8,962 nt of DNA from Phycisphaerae bacterium (GCA_030448225.1 JAUJNJ010000140.1:1-8962); one strand, 5' to 3'; shown: positions 1 to 7,239, numbered from the stretch's first letter. Notes: a model not told the origin generated them from the letters alone. Program-made: numbers and translations.

Positions 1-861
1 GTGGCGCCGGCGGACCTCGGCGCGGTCGCCGCCCACGGACAGACGCTCTACCACGAGCCGCCCGACACGATCCAACTGCTAGACCCGGCCCTCATCGCCG
101 CCGGCCTGGGGTGCCGCGTCGTCAGCGACTTCCGCCGCGCCGACTGCGCCGCCGGCGGGCAGGGCGCGCCGCTCGTGCCCTACGCCGACCACGTCCTGTT
201 CCGCCACCCGACCCGCACGCGTGTGCTGCTCAACATCGGCGGCATCGCCAACCTCACGTACCTCCGCGCCGGCGGCCCAATCGCCGACGTGATCGCCTTC
301 GACACCGGCCCCGGCAACTGCATCAGCGACCACCTCGTCCGCGCCGTCAACCCCGACGGCCCCGGCTACGACGAGGGCGGCGCGACCGCGGCCAACGGCG
401 TGCCGGTCTACCCGCTGCTGCAACTCCTGCTGCGCGACCCGTACTTCGCCAAGCCGCCGCCGAAGAGCACCGACGGCCCGTACATGATCGCGCTGTTCCT
501 CCGAAGTCTGCGCGAGCTCGAACGCCACTTCCCGTTCGACTACCTGCTCCGCACCGCCTGCCTGCTGACGGCCACGACGATCGCCGAGGCCCTGCGCGCG
601 TGCTGCGACCCGTTCCCCGACGAACTGATCGTCAGCGGCGGCGGCGCGAACAACGCGACGATCATGCAACTGCTCCGCCAGCCGCTCGGCGACCTGCCCG
701 TCCTCCGCAGCGACGACCTCGGCGTGCCCGCCGACGCGAAGGAGGCGTTGGCGTTCGCCATCCTCGGCGCAGCCACGCTCCATAACGTTCCCTCGAACGT
801 GCCCAGCGCCACCGGCGCGCGGCGGCCCGTGGTGCTGGGGTCGATCACGCCGGTGCCGTGA
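1..861 (+). CDS. anmK: Anhydro-N-acetylmuramic acid kinase, C-terminal part (5' end outside the window)
   Basis: AnmK uses ATP to open and phosphorylate 1,6-anhydro-MurNAc, giving MurNAc-6-phosphate, in cytoplasmic recycling of peptidoglycan fragments. The frame is open from base 1 to TGA at 859-861 and gives 286 residues. Family members have about 370, so roughly the first 85-100 residues lie upstream; the GTG at base 1 is not taken as the start. Visible in order: HGQT at residues 12-15, GGQGAPLVPY near 52-61, NIGGIAN at 78-84, and DTGPGN at 101-106, whose Asp matches the family's catalytic base. SGGGANN and PADAKEALAF follow, and the end is typical (SATGARRPVVLGSITP). One deviation: many homologues have KSTGRE where this has KSTDGP (residues 155-160). 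The frame is unbroken. The next gene, holB, is 199 bases downstream on the same strand, with a palindromic repeat between, so co-transcription is uncertain. Confidence 0.93.
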   Translation: MAPADLGAVAAHGQTLYHEPPDTIQLLDPALIAAGLGCRVVSDFRRADCAAGGQGAPLVPYADHVLFRHPTRTRVLLNIGGIANLTYLRAGGPIADVIAFDTGPGNCISDHLVRAVNPDGPGYDEGGATAANGVPVYPLLQLLLRDPYFAKPPPKSTDGPYMIALFLRSLRELERHFPFDYLLRTACLLTATTIAEALRACCDPFPDELIVSGGGANNATIMQLLRQPLGDLPVLRSDDLGVPADAKEALAFAILGAATLHNVPSNVPSATGARRPVVLGSITPVP

Positions 862-870
862 GGCGTCGTC

Positions 871-979
871 AATGCAACCGCGGAGACGCAGAGACGCAGA
901 GGCGGACGCGGAGGAAGTCCATCATTTGAAGGATTTCCTCCTCCGGACTCTGCGTTCTCCGCGTCTCTGCGGTTGCATT
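871..979. repeat. Long imperfect palindrome of the 'GCAGAGACGCAGAG' type
   Basis: Arms at 871-901 and 948-979 are reverse complements over about 31 bases, with two mismatches and one single-base gap. The arms are purine-rich on one strand (GGAGACGCAGAGACGCAGAG on the left). A second inner symmetry, GGAGGAA near 910-916 against TTCCTCC, tightens the hairpin and leaves a small A/T-richer centre. It fills most of the anmK-holB gap. There is no T-run after the right arm, so it is not a classical intrinsic terminator. Sequences of this style recur as dispersed intergenic repeats in several high-GC environmental phyla; that comparison is from memory, and this window has only this copy. Confidence 0.8.
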
Positions 980-1045
980 CTTCTGAAGGAAACTGAATGA
1001 CCGTCGACCGCCGGTCGGGGTAATGCCGCGTCGCCGGTCCGCGGG

Positions 1046-1051
1046 TACACT
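1046..1051 (+). promoter_or_regulatory. Candidate -10 box for a leaderless holB transcript
   Basis: TACACT sits nine bases before the holB ATG at 1061. No purine-rich ribosome binding site is visible between 1040 and 1060. A transcript from this box would begin at or next to the ATG. No good -35 hexamer is seen 16-19 bases upstream, which keeps confidence low. Confidence 0.3.
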
Positions 1052-1060
1052 TCTAGTCGC

Positions 1061-2098
1061 ATGATCTCGTTCGACGACATCTTCGCGCAGGACGCCGCGA
1101 TCGACACGCTTCGGCGGGCGTACACGGCCGACCGGTTGCCGCACGGGCTGCTCTTCGCCGGGCCGGTCGGGGTGGGCAAGGCCACGACGGCCCGCGCGCT
1201 GGCGGCGCTGTTCCTCTGCCTCGAGCCCCGGGAAGGTCGGCCGTGCGGATCGTGCGCGAGCTGCGCGGTGTTCGGCGGCGGGAACCACCCCGACTACCAC
1301 GTCGTCACGCGCGACTTGATTCGCTACCACGACAAGACGGGCAAGAGCAAGGGGATTGACCTGTCGATCCACGTCATCATCCCCGAGGTCGTCGAGCCGG
1401 CCGGGCGCAAGGCGGTGATGGGGCGGGGGAAGGTGTTCGTCATCGAGGAGGCCGACTCGATGAACGGCCACGCGCAGAACGCGCTGCTGAAGACGCTCGA
1501 GGAGCCGGCCGGGCGGACCGAGATCATCCTGCTGACCGACCAGCCGGGCCTGCTGCTGCCGACGATCCGCAGCCGCTGCCAGCTCGTGCGCTTCGCCGCG
1601 CTGCCGCGCGACGTCGTCGTGCGCGAACTGAAGGCGCGAGATTTTTCGGACGCACAGGCGACGGAGGCCGCCGCGCTCGCCGGCGGGTCGCTCGGGCTGG
1701 CGCTGAAGTGGATCGAGGACGGCGTGATCGGCCCGGCCGGCGAACTCGTCGCGCAACTCGACCGCTTCTTCCAGGGCCGGGCGCCCGAGGACCTGCCCGC
1801 GTGGTTCAAGCGGGCCGCCGAGGGGTACGCCGACAAGCAGATCGAGCGCGACAAGCTCGGGAGCAGGGACGCGGCCAACCGCGAGGGCCTGGGCCTCTAC
1901 CTGCGCCTCGCCGCCGAGCACGTGCGCCAGCGGATGGCGGCGATCGACGACCCGGACGTGCTGGAGACCGCGTGCGCGGTGATCGACGACCTGACGCGCG
2001 CCGAACAGTACCTCGACGGCAACGTGAACACGTCGCTCGTCTTCCAACAGCTATCCGCCACCCTCGACCGCCGCGCCGCGACGCTCGCGCCGCGGTGA
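1061..2098 (+). CDS. holB: DNA polymerase III subunit delta' (clamp-loader)
   Basis: Delta' is the stator subunit of the clamp loader, which opens the beta sliding clamp and loads it on primed DNA. The 345-residue frame is intact, a normal length. The P-loop region GPVGVGKAT is at residues 34-42. The residue after the Lys is Ala, not the Ser/Thr of an active ATPase, and delta' is usually not an ATPase. A zinc module follows with Cys 53, 62, 65 and 68 (CGSCASC). The diagnostic delta' stretch VFVIEEADSM...NALLKTLEEP lies at about 124-149, and an SRC motif near 171. The C-terminal third is helical and less conserved, as expected for the oligomerisation domain. DnaX gamma/tau is the nearest alternative, but the length and degenerate P-loop favour HolB. 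The start is the only ATG matching the family's N-terminus; it has no Shine-Dalgarno sequence. It converges with the minus-strand gene ending at 2222. Confidence 0.92.
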   Translation: MISFDDIFAQDAAIDTLRRAYTADRLPHGLLFAGPVGVGKATTARALAALFLCLEPREGRPCGSCASCAVFGGGNHPDYHVVTRDLIRYHDKTGKSKGIDLSIHVIIPEVVEPAGRKAVMGRGKVFVIEEADSMNGHAQNALLKTLEEPAGRTEIILLTDQPGLLLPTIRSRCQLVRFAALPRDVVVRELKARDFSDAQATEAAALAGGSLGLALKWIEDGVIGPAGELVAQLDRFFQGRAPEDLPAWFKRAAEGYADKQIERDKLGSRDAANREGLGLYLRLAAEHVRQRMAAIDDPDVLETACAVIDDLTRAEQYLDGNVNTSLVFQQLSATLDRRAATLAPR

Positions 2099-2108
2099 CG
2101 GCGGAAGG

Positions 2109-2206
2109 CGAGGATGGAGGATCGAAGATAGAGGATGGAGGAAGGCGACAAGCGTCACTTCCCGCCACGTCTTCCTCCCTCTTCCATTCTCGATCCTCCA
2201 TCCTCG
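2109..2206. repeat. Long imperfect palindrome of the 'GGATGGAGGATCGA' type
   Basis: Arms at 2109-2144 and 2171-2206 are reverse complements in 31 of 36 positions, with no gap needed. The outer 17 bases of each arm (CGAGGATGGAGGATCGA on the left) pair perfectly. The 26-base centre contains the unpaired stretch around GCGTCACTTCCCGCC. The element is unrelated in sequence to the palindrome at 871-979, though similar in build: strongly purine-rich on one arm and pyrimidine-rich on the other. It lies between the convergent ends of holB and the gene ending at 2222, where it could block read-through from both sides. There is no clear U-tract on either strand. Confidence 0.8.
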
Positions 2207-2221
2207 TTTCGCTCACCCACC

Positions 2222-2544
2222 TCACGCCTCGTTCGCCAACTCGTCGATGCGGCGGAGTTGCCGGCGGTGCAGGACGCGGAAGCAGCAGGCTGCCGTGGCG
2301 AACGTGAGCAGCAGGGAGACGAAGCCGGCCAGCATCCACCGCAGGCGCGAGTCGGTGCCGACCGGCGACGGGGCGAGCACCTCGGCGGCGCGCAGCGCGT
2401 CGATCATCGGGTACGCCGCGAAGTAGCTCAGGATGGCCGCCGCGGCTCACGAGCAGGCCCAGCACCGCGGCGGTGCGGGGGCGCTGGGGCGGCCGGGGCG
2501 TCGGCGTCGTCGGTCGTCAGGGCCGCGGGGTTGAGTACTTCCAT
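2222..2544 (-). CDS. Small two-helix membrane protein of unknown function, frame broken twice
   Basis: I do not recognise the family. Reading from ATG at 2544, the frame begins MEVLNPAALTTDDADAPAAP. It must shift near 2480-2490 and again near 2440 to continue as a coherent membrane protein. The first hydrophobic segment reads approximately AAVLGLLVSAAAILSYFAAY. The second, RWMLAGFVSLLLTFATAACC, is followed by a basic tail, FRVLHRRQLRRIDELANEA, and TGA at 2222-2224. Repaired length is about 106 residues. The N-terminal 25 residues are Ala/Pro/Asp-rich and probably disordered. Helix-loop-helix with both ends in the cytoplasm is the likely topology. There is no clear ribosome binding site before 2544, so the start is uncertain. 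mutY ends 158 bases upstream on the same strand. The second break is cured by removing one C from AGCCGCGG. Confidence 0.55.
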
Positions 2545-2702
2545 GATCGTCAGTGCCGGCGAACGGGCCGGGTCCGAAGGAGATGTACGATCGCCCGACG
2601 CGGGGCAAGCCGCGGGCGGGCCGGCCCGACGGCGGCGGGGGCGACGTTATGGATGGGAAGCGTCGGGCATCCGATCCGTATTGTCGGACAGTTCGCGTCG
2701 CC

Positions 2703-3853
2703 CTAAAGCGGGATCGCCGCCGTCGCGTCCCCGGCGGCGGGACGGCCCGGGGGCGCGGTGCCCTCGCGCCCGCCGGCGGCGCGGAGCATCGCCGCGATGC
2801 GCAGGTGTGCGCGCGGGAGGGGTAATCGTCGAGCCGGTCGAGCGACACCCACGCCCGCGGGCGGTCCCCCGCGGGCGTGCGGTCGTCGGTGGCGTCGCAG
2901 GAGCGCACGTCGAAGTGGTACCGGCGGTGCGTCAGCGCGTGCTCGACCGAGCCGATCGACACCGGCTCGGTCGTCGGCACGGGCGGCGGGGGCGTCACGG
3001 CCGGCACGGTCGCGCCGTCCGCTACGACCGGCTCGGGCGCGCGACCGTCACGAATTGCCACATCCCGGCCCACCGCCCGCGCGGCGGGCGCTGCTCGATC
3101 AGCCAGGCATCGCCCCGGCGGACGCAGTACGTCACGCGGCGCGACAGCGGCGTGGGCCTCGCCTTGCGCGCCGGGGATCCGCTCCGCCTCGCCGGCCGCG
3201 AACGCCTCGCAATGTTCTCGAACCGGGCAGAGCAAACACTGCGGCGACCGCGGCGTGCAGACGGTCGCGCCGAGCTCCATCATCGCCGAGTTGAAGTCGC
3301 CCGTGCGGCTTTCGGGCAGCACCTCCTCGGCCCGCCGCCAGAGCACGTCGAGCGTCGCGCGCTCGCGCGGGTCGGTCGTGATCCGGTCGACCCGGCAGAG
3401 CACGCGGGCGACATTGCCGTCGACGATCGGCGCCCGGCGGCCGAACGCGATCGACGCCACCGCGCCGGCGGTGTACAGGCCGACGCCGGGTAGCCTCAGC
3501 AACTCGTCGCGCTCGCTCGGCAACTCGCCGCCGAAGTCGCTCACGACCTTCCGCGCCGCCGCCTGCAGGTTGCGGGCGCGCGAGTAGTAGCCGAGCCCCT
3601 GCCACAGCCGCAGCACGTCCTGCTCGTCGGCGGCGGCGAGGTCGGCGAGCGTGGGGAAGCGGGCGAGGAAGCGGTGGTAGTACGGGACGACCGTCGCCAC
3701 CTGCGTCTGCTGGAGCATCGCCTCGCTCACTAGGACGTGGTAGGGGTCGAGTTTTTCAGTGCTTCCCACCGGCACCCGCCACGGCAGGTCGCGGCGCGAG
3801 CGGTCGTACCACCGAAGTAACGAACGGGCGAAGGTTTGGGCCGGGCCGAGCAT
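2703..3853 (-). CDS. mutY: A/G-specific adenine glycosylase MutY; C-terminal NUDIX-like domain broken by three frame shifts
   Basis: MutY removes adenine mispaired with 8-oxoguanine and prevents G:C to T:A changes. From ATG at 3853 the catalytic half is uninterrupted. SEAMLQQTQVA carries the catalytic Glu44, the helix-hairpin-helix LPGVGLYTAGA starts at 121, and VDGNV carries the catalytic Asp145. An iron-sulphur motif C-x6-C-x2-C-x5-C uses Cys 199, 206, 209 and 215. After AERIPGA the frame shifts near 3166 to give RRVTYCVRRGDAWLIEQRPP and GRWAGMWQFVT. It returns near 3040 (EHALTHRRYHFDVRSC) and shifts again near 2810 (HLRIAAMLRAAGG) to end at TAG 2703-2705. These pieces match the 8-oxoG-sensing NUDIX-like domain in order, so the full gene is about 383 residues. 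An in-frame upstream ATG at 3910 was rejected because the family begins near the chosen one. The C-terminal breaks are probably sequencing errors; a truly truncated MutY would discriminate 8-oxoG less well. Confidence 0.88.
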
Positions 3854-3861
3854 CCGGCGGC

Positions 3862-3867
3862 ATTGTA
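3862..3867 (-). promoter_or_regulatory. Candidate -10 box for a leaderless mutY transcript
   Basis: On the minus strand TACAAT (five of six consensus bases) ends eight bases before the mutY ATG at 3853. The bases between, GCCGCCGG, hold no ribosome binding site. Transcription six to eight bases after this box would start at the ATG itself. The -35 region is not convincing. The arrangement closely copies that before holB. Confidence 0.4.
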
Positions 3868-4018
3868 GAGGGCCCCGGCGGCCGGCGTCGCAGGCGCAGA
3901 TTGTGCGCACGCGGAGTGCGTGTTTTCGCGGCCATTTTTTCCGAAATTGCTGGAGCGTGACGTTCGCGCCGGTAGAGTGGATGCGCGGCGAGGGAATGCT
4001 CGTACCCAGTCCTTCGAC

Positions 4019-4030
4019 GGAGGATCCTCC
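4019..4030 (+). promoter_or_regulatory. Shine-Dalgarno sequence embedded in a perfect palindrome
   Basis: GGAGGATCCTCC is a 12-base perfect palindrome. Its left half supplies GGAGG, nine bases before ATG 4033, which fixes the start of the small protein. In RNA it could pair as GGAG with CTCC around a GATC loop, a weak four-pair stem that would cover the ribosome binding site. Confidence 0.6.
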
Positions 4031-4032
4031 CG

Positions 4033-4287
4033 ATGCGCCAGCCCCACGTCGACGACGTCGTCCGCCTCACGCGGGACGTGCCGGAGTTCTCGCTCAACCG
4101 CGGCCAGGTGGGCGTCGTGCAAAGCACCTGGTTTGCCCCGGCGGTCGCCTACGAGGTCGAGTTCCGCCAGCACGGTCACGCACAACTGATGCGCTGCCTG
4201 CTCCGGCCGGAGCAGGTCGAGGTGGAAGAGAACGGCGCCGCCCGCCTCCTGGAGCAGGTTCAGTTCAGGCGGGGAAGCCGGAGCTAG
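4033..4287 (+). CDS. DUF4926-type small protein
   Basis: The 84-residue product resembles DUF4926 proteins, short beta-rich proteins of unknown function. The matching pattern is DDVVRLTRDVPEFSLNRGQVGVVQS (given in two parts here: DDVVRLTRDVPEF at residues 7-19, then SLNRGQVGVV), then YEVEF near 38-42 and LLRPEQVEV near 56-64. DUF4926 members typically read as 'DVVRL..DLPE..L..G..G.VV' followed by 'YEVEF' and 'L.P.Q..', with a fold suggestive of a small barrel. The last 20 residues (ENGAARLLEQVQF onward) run beyond the usual domain and may be a lineage tail. The start is well supported by GGAGG nine bases upstream. The gene is divergent from mutY (179-base gap) and no partner gene is adjacent on its strand. 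In other genomes such proteins are often near toxin-antitoxin-like or DUF6883 genes; none is seen here. Family assignment is from memory of the motif pattern. Confidence 0.75.
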   Translation: MRQPHVDDVVRLTRDVPEFSLNRGQVGVVQSTWFAPAVAYEVEFRQHGHAQLMRCLLRPEQVEVEENGAARLLEQVQFRRGSRS

Positions 4288-4493
4288 CAAACGGCCGTGC
4301 CCGCCGGGCGACAACTGACGGCAGCGACGCCACGGCTGAGACCAATCCGTTCTATCACCCCGTTCGGCCTCGTGCCTCCCGCTACCGACTCGTTCGAGGA
4401 CGGCCGGCCCGCTTGTCGCGCGCGCCGCGCATTTCGTTTGATTTGAAGTCGCCACAGTAGAGCGGCAGAGCGACGTGCGATCCTTCCGGCCGC

Positions 4494-5554
4494 TCAACGT
4501 TTCAGGGTGCTCGGAGCGGAAGCCGGTGGTGTGGCTCGCAGGTCCCAGCCGACGCCGCGGCCGTCTCCGACGCCCTTGCCTTCGCGCGGCCGCAAGAGAA
4601 GGCCGGCGTCACCTACGTGGCCATCGATGACGCCGGGTCGCCCGTCGATCGTGTACGGGATTGTGAAGCGAGACGCGTCGGCCGGGTCGGGCTGGCCGGC
4701 CAGGAAGCGCACGACATTCGCTTTGCGAAGTTTTGTCACGGCCCCGACGCCTCCGTCGCGGACGGCGAGCGGCGTGACGCCTATCTCGTCGCGGCGGGTG
4801 TCGGGGAGCACGATCGACCGCTCCGCGCTGCCCGTCTGATCGGGGCGCGTCCCGTCCGCCGACACTTCCCACGCATCGCCGGTCAGCAGTCGATCGACCG
4901 ACCGCTCCCAGACGCGCTGGTGAACGTCCCGCGCGTAGGTGTTGAACGCGTGCCCCACCTTCACGCGAACCGCGACGAGCCGCTTCTCACCGCCCGGCGT
5001 CGTGCGCTCGTGCAAGAACAGCAGGGCGTTGTCATTGCGGCCGCCGCTCGGGCCCCAGGATACGGTGACCCTGCCACGGGACAGGTTCGGGCCTCCGTGC
5101 CGGAGCAGTCTCAGGAACTCGGCGGCATCCGGGTCGCGCGCCGCCGCGGGGGGCTGCCAGCCGGCTGGCGGATCTCCGCCGCCGCCGTCGATCGGTTTGT
5201 ATAGCGGGTCCGTCGCCAACAACGTCGCCGCCTCGACGGGATCCTCGGTGTAGACGACGCGGTCGGCGGGGCGCGGTGCGTCAGCGCACGATGCTGCAGC
5301 GCCAAGTTCTGCCGCACGGCCGCCGCGACGGCGCGAGACTGCTTCCATGACGACCACCCCCGCTCGACGAACCGCCAGCCACTGCCGAGGTTCATCGCGA
5401 GCAGGATGACGTTGAACAACGCCAGCGCCCAAAGAAGTCGAACAGAGCGGCGGCCGATCATGCGTTCGGGCGGCGTGTACGACAGCGGCGTGACGGGCGC
5501 ATCGGCGGGCGGCGCTTCTGGCGGGGCGTCTGGCGGTTGGCTCGGTGCGGGCAT
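4494..5554 (-). CDS. Single-pass membrane protein of unknown function, one frame shift
   Basis: I do not recognise the family. Translation from ATG at 5554 gives a Pro/Ala-rich N-terminus of about 30 residues, then the basic RMIGRRSVR and one hydrophobic helix at about 39-58 (LLWALALFNVILLAMNL). The positive charges before the helix predict N-in, C-out. After QNLALQHRALTH the frame must shift, near 5270-5282, to continue as PADRVVYTEDPVEAATLLA and on to TGA at 4494-4496. The remaining ~260 residues look like a soluble, beta-rich periplasmic domain (RVTVSWGPSGG, LVAVRVKVGHAFNTYARDV, ANVVRFLAGQ, RFTIPYTIDG). Repaired length is about 353. AGGGG eight to nine bases before the ATG supports the start. 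It follows the COG3014-like gene by 57 bases on the same strand and is probably last in that operon, which suggests an envelope role. No lipobox or catalytic motif is evident. Confidence 0.72.
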
Positions 5555-5611
5555 CGTCGTCCCCTGCTGATCGCGAGGAAGGGTGACGGTACCACCGCGT
5601 CGTGGGCCGTG

Positions 5612-6998
5612 CTATGGGACCTGCCCGTCAGCCGCCGCCTGAGGCGGCGGCGGCGGGGGTGCCGGCGTCGAGCGCGGGGTCGCTTTCTCGGCGCGCATGG
5701 CCGGCGGGGGCCAGTCGTGGGGGCCGCGGTTCCAGCGCTGCATGTGGAAGTAGTAGGTCGCCTCGCCCTCGGCCGGCGCGACGAGGCCGCGCGCCACGTC
5801 TGCTCGAGCCCGCACGCCGGGGAACGACACCGTCACGTCGCGGGTGCCCGGCTCGACCTGCAGCGGGATCACGAACACGGTGCGCGGCAGCATCTCCCAC
5901 TGGCGCACGTCGGCCTGGCTCGTGGCCTTCAGGAGCAGGCCCGCGCCGATGAGGGCGGCGCTTGACGGCGGCGTCGTCGCCGCTCATGCCGCGGCGGCTC
6001 TGGCCCGAGCGGTAGACGCCGTAGCCGGCGCCGCCGCCGGCGATCAGGCCGGTGCCGATCGCGCTCTTGACCGTGCGGATCGTGTCGATGCTCTGCCACC
6101 GCCGGTCCTGCGCCCTGCCGCGACGAGGTCGACCGTCGGCCGGTCCGCCCCGTCGAGCGGGACCGGTTGCCCGTCGACCGTGACGCGCGGCGGGGGCACC
6201 GGGCCCACCTCGGCGGGCGAGGGGGCGAAGCCGACGATCGAGCCGTCGAAGTCCGTCGCCTTGCGCGGCGCGCGCCGAAGTCGACGACCAGCAGCAGGTT
6301 CGCCGCCGCGTTGCGGTCGAAATCGGCCAAGTCCTTCAGGTACGGGCGCAGGCGCACGGCGTGGGCGTAGTTGTCGCGGGCGAGGTCGTCGCGGCCGAGG
6401 TGCTGGTAGGCCTTGCCGAGCATGAGGTGCCCTGCGCGAAGTTCGTCTCGACGGCCTCATACTGGTCGGCCTTGGCCTCGGCGCCGTAGTCGCGGAGCTT
6501 GAACAGCCGCGTTCTCGAAGCGCCGCGGGCGTTGGCGTAGTCCTGGCGCATGTAGTAGACGAGGCCGAGGTAGAAGTTGGCCATCGCCCGCTCGAACGGC
6601 TCGCCGCGCCAGATGCGGATCTTCTCGTCGACGAGCACGGCCCCGAGCGTGCGGCCGCCGTCGTTGACGCCGTAGCTGTTGAGCACCTCGTAGCGCGCGG
6701 AGGAACGCGGCCTCGGCGGTGTCGAGGTCGTAGTCGGCCAGGGCGGCGCGCGCCGAGGCGGAGGTTGTTCAGCACGAAGTCCTGGTCAGTCTTCTGCGAC
6801 AGCGGCATCAGCGCGCGGCGGCCGTGCGGTAGTCGCCGTAGAAGTAGTCCGACACCGCCGCCTGCGCTCGCGCGCCGCGCGGAGACGCACCCGCCGCCGA
6901 GCAGGGGGAGGAGGCAGAGGGCGGCGGGCACGATCAGGGCGCAGGGCGTGACGCGTCCGGCGCCGCATCGGTCGTTCTGTCAGCGGTGTGATCGTCAT
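5612..6998 (-). pseudogene. COG3014-like lipoprotein with TPR-like repeats; frame broken about eleven times (probably sequence error)
   Basis: No single frame encodes it, but a continuous protein can be followed across frames. The start is ATG 6998 or the in-frame ATG 6968. From 6968 a signal peptide runs into LCLLPLLGGGC, a loose lipobox. Next come AVSDYFYGDYRTAAA, LMPLSQKTDQDFVLNNLRLG, AALADYDLDTAEAAFLRA and YEVLNSYGVNDGG. Helical repeats follow (RAMANFYLGLVYYMRQDYAN; LMLGKAYQHLGRDDLARDNY), then LLLVVDFG and ATDFDGSIVGFAP. A Gly-rich, possibly membrane-contacting stretch (GTGLIAGGGAGYGVYRSG) comes next. The tail holds LPRTVFVIPLQVEPGTRDVT, Pro-rich sequence and TAG at 5612-5614. The repaired length is about 450 residues. 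The order resembles COG3014 proteins, which accompany lpoB in many Gram-negatives; their function is unknown. Breaks are near 6940, 6872, 6814, 6750, 6695, 6521, 6508, 6430, 6270, 6112 and 5960. Such even preservation between breaks argues against true decay. Confidence 0.7.
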
Positions 6999-7102
6999 GC
7001 TTCGCTTCGTGCTACTCACAGCGGGCAGAGGAGGAACAATCGCAGGTCGGGCGCGGTCGGCGCGCGTCGGGAACATCCGGGTCGACGCATCGTCCCTCAC
7101 GG

Positions 7103-7139
7103 GTCTTCGGGCGGCCGGCGCCCCTCACGCCGCGAAGAC
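7103..7139. repeat. Hairpin in the gap between the lpoB-like and COG3014-like genes
   Basis: GTCTTC (7103-7108) pairs with GAAGAC (7134-7139). After a two-G bulge GCGG (7111-7114) pairs with CCGC (7130-7133), leaving a loop of about 15 bases. The flank CCGCGAAGACGCGAG resembles 'CGCGAAGACGCGAAG' intergenic repeats of environmental high-GC bacteria, a comparison from memory. The 241-base gap (6999-7239) holds nothing else I can support. Confidence 0.45.
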
Positions 7140-7239
7140 GCGAGCGGCGGGCGCGAGCCGTTCGCCGGACGACGATGTCATCGATCTTCATCCCACGACC
7201 TCCGCTCGGCCTGCGGATGAACGTCCTTTTTCCCGCGCT

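Noticed and set aside
869..2047. 392-codon open frame on the minus strand opposite holB
   Set aside because: It is antisense to an intact holB, has Arg/Val/Gly-rich composition typical of high-GC shadow frames, and its last part is the translated 871-979 palindrome.
2135..3493. 452-codon open frame on the plus strand
   Set aside because: It crosses the 2109-2206 palindrome and runs antisense to the small membrane protein and mutY; the composition is Arg/Gly/Pro-rich with no domain.
3904..3940. Hairpin CGCAC/GTGCG followed by T-rich sequence and a six-T run, as a plus-strand terminator
   Set aside because: No plus-strand gene precedes it, and the T-runs are separated from the five-pair stem by GC-rich bases.
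4460..4495. Possible terminator hairpin (GAGCGG / CCGCTC) at the end of the minus-strand cluster
   Set aside because: The stem is only six pairs with a loop of about 24 bases, it overlaps the stop codon, and no U-tract follows.
3730..4497. Minus-strand open frame spanning the DUF4926-type gene and the 4288-4493 gap
   Set aside because: It is antisense to a small gene with a clear start signal. The 206-base gap itself holds no gene I can support.
5612..6998. Programmed frameshifting as the reason for the broken COG3014-like frame
   Set aside because: About eleven shifts in both directions with no slippery heptamers cannot be programmed recoding; sequence error or decay is far simpler.
7012..7191. 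59-codon minus-strand frame starting MKIDDIVVRR with GGAGG seven bases before its ATG, inside the envelope cluster
   Set aside because: After ten residues it becomes Arg/Pro-rich, and it overlaps the 7103-7139 hairpin. The ribosome binding site is good, so it is the best of the rejected small frames, but the peptide looks non-coding.
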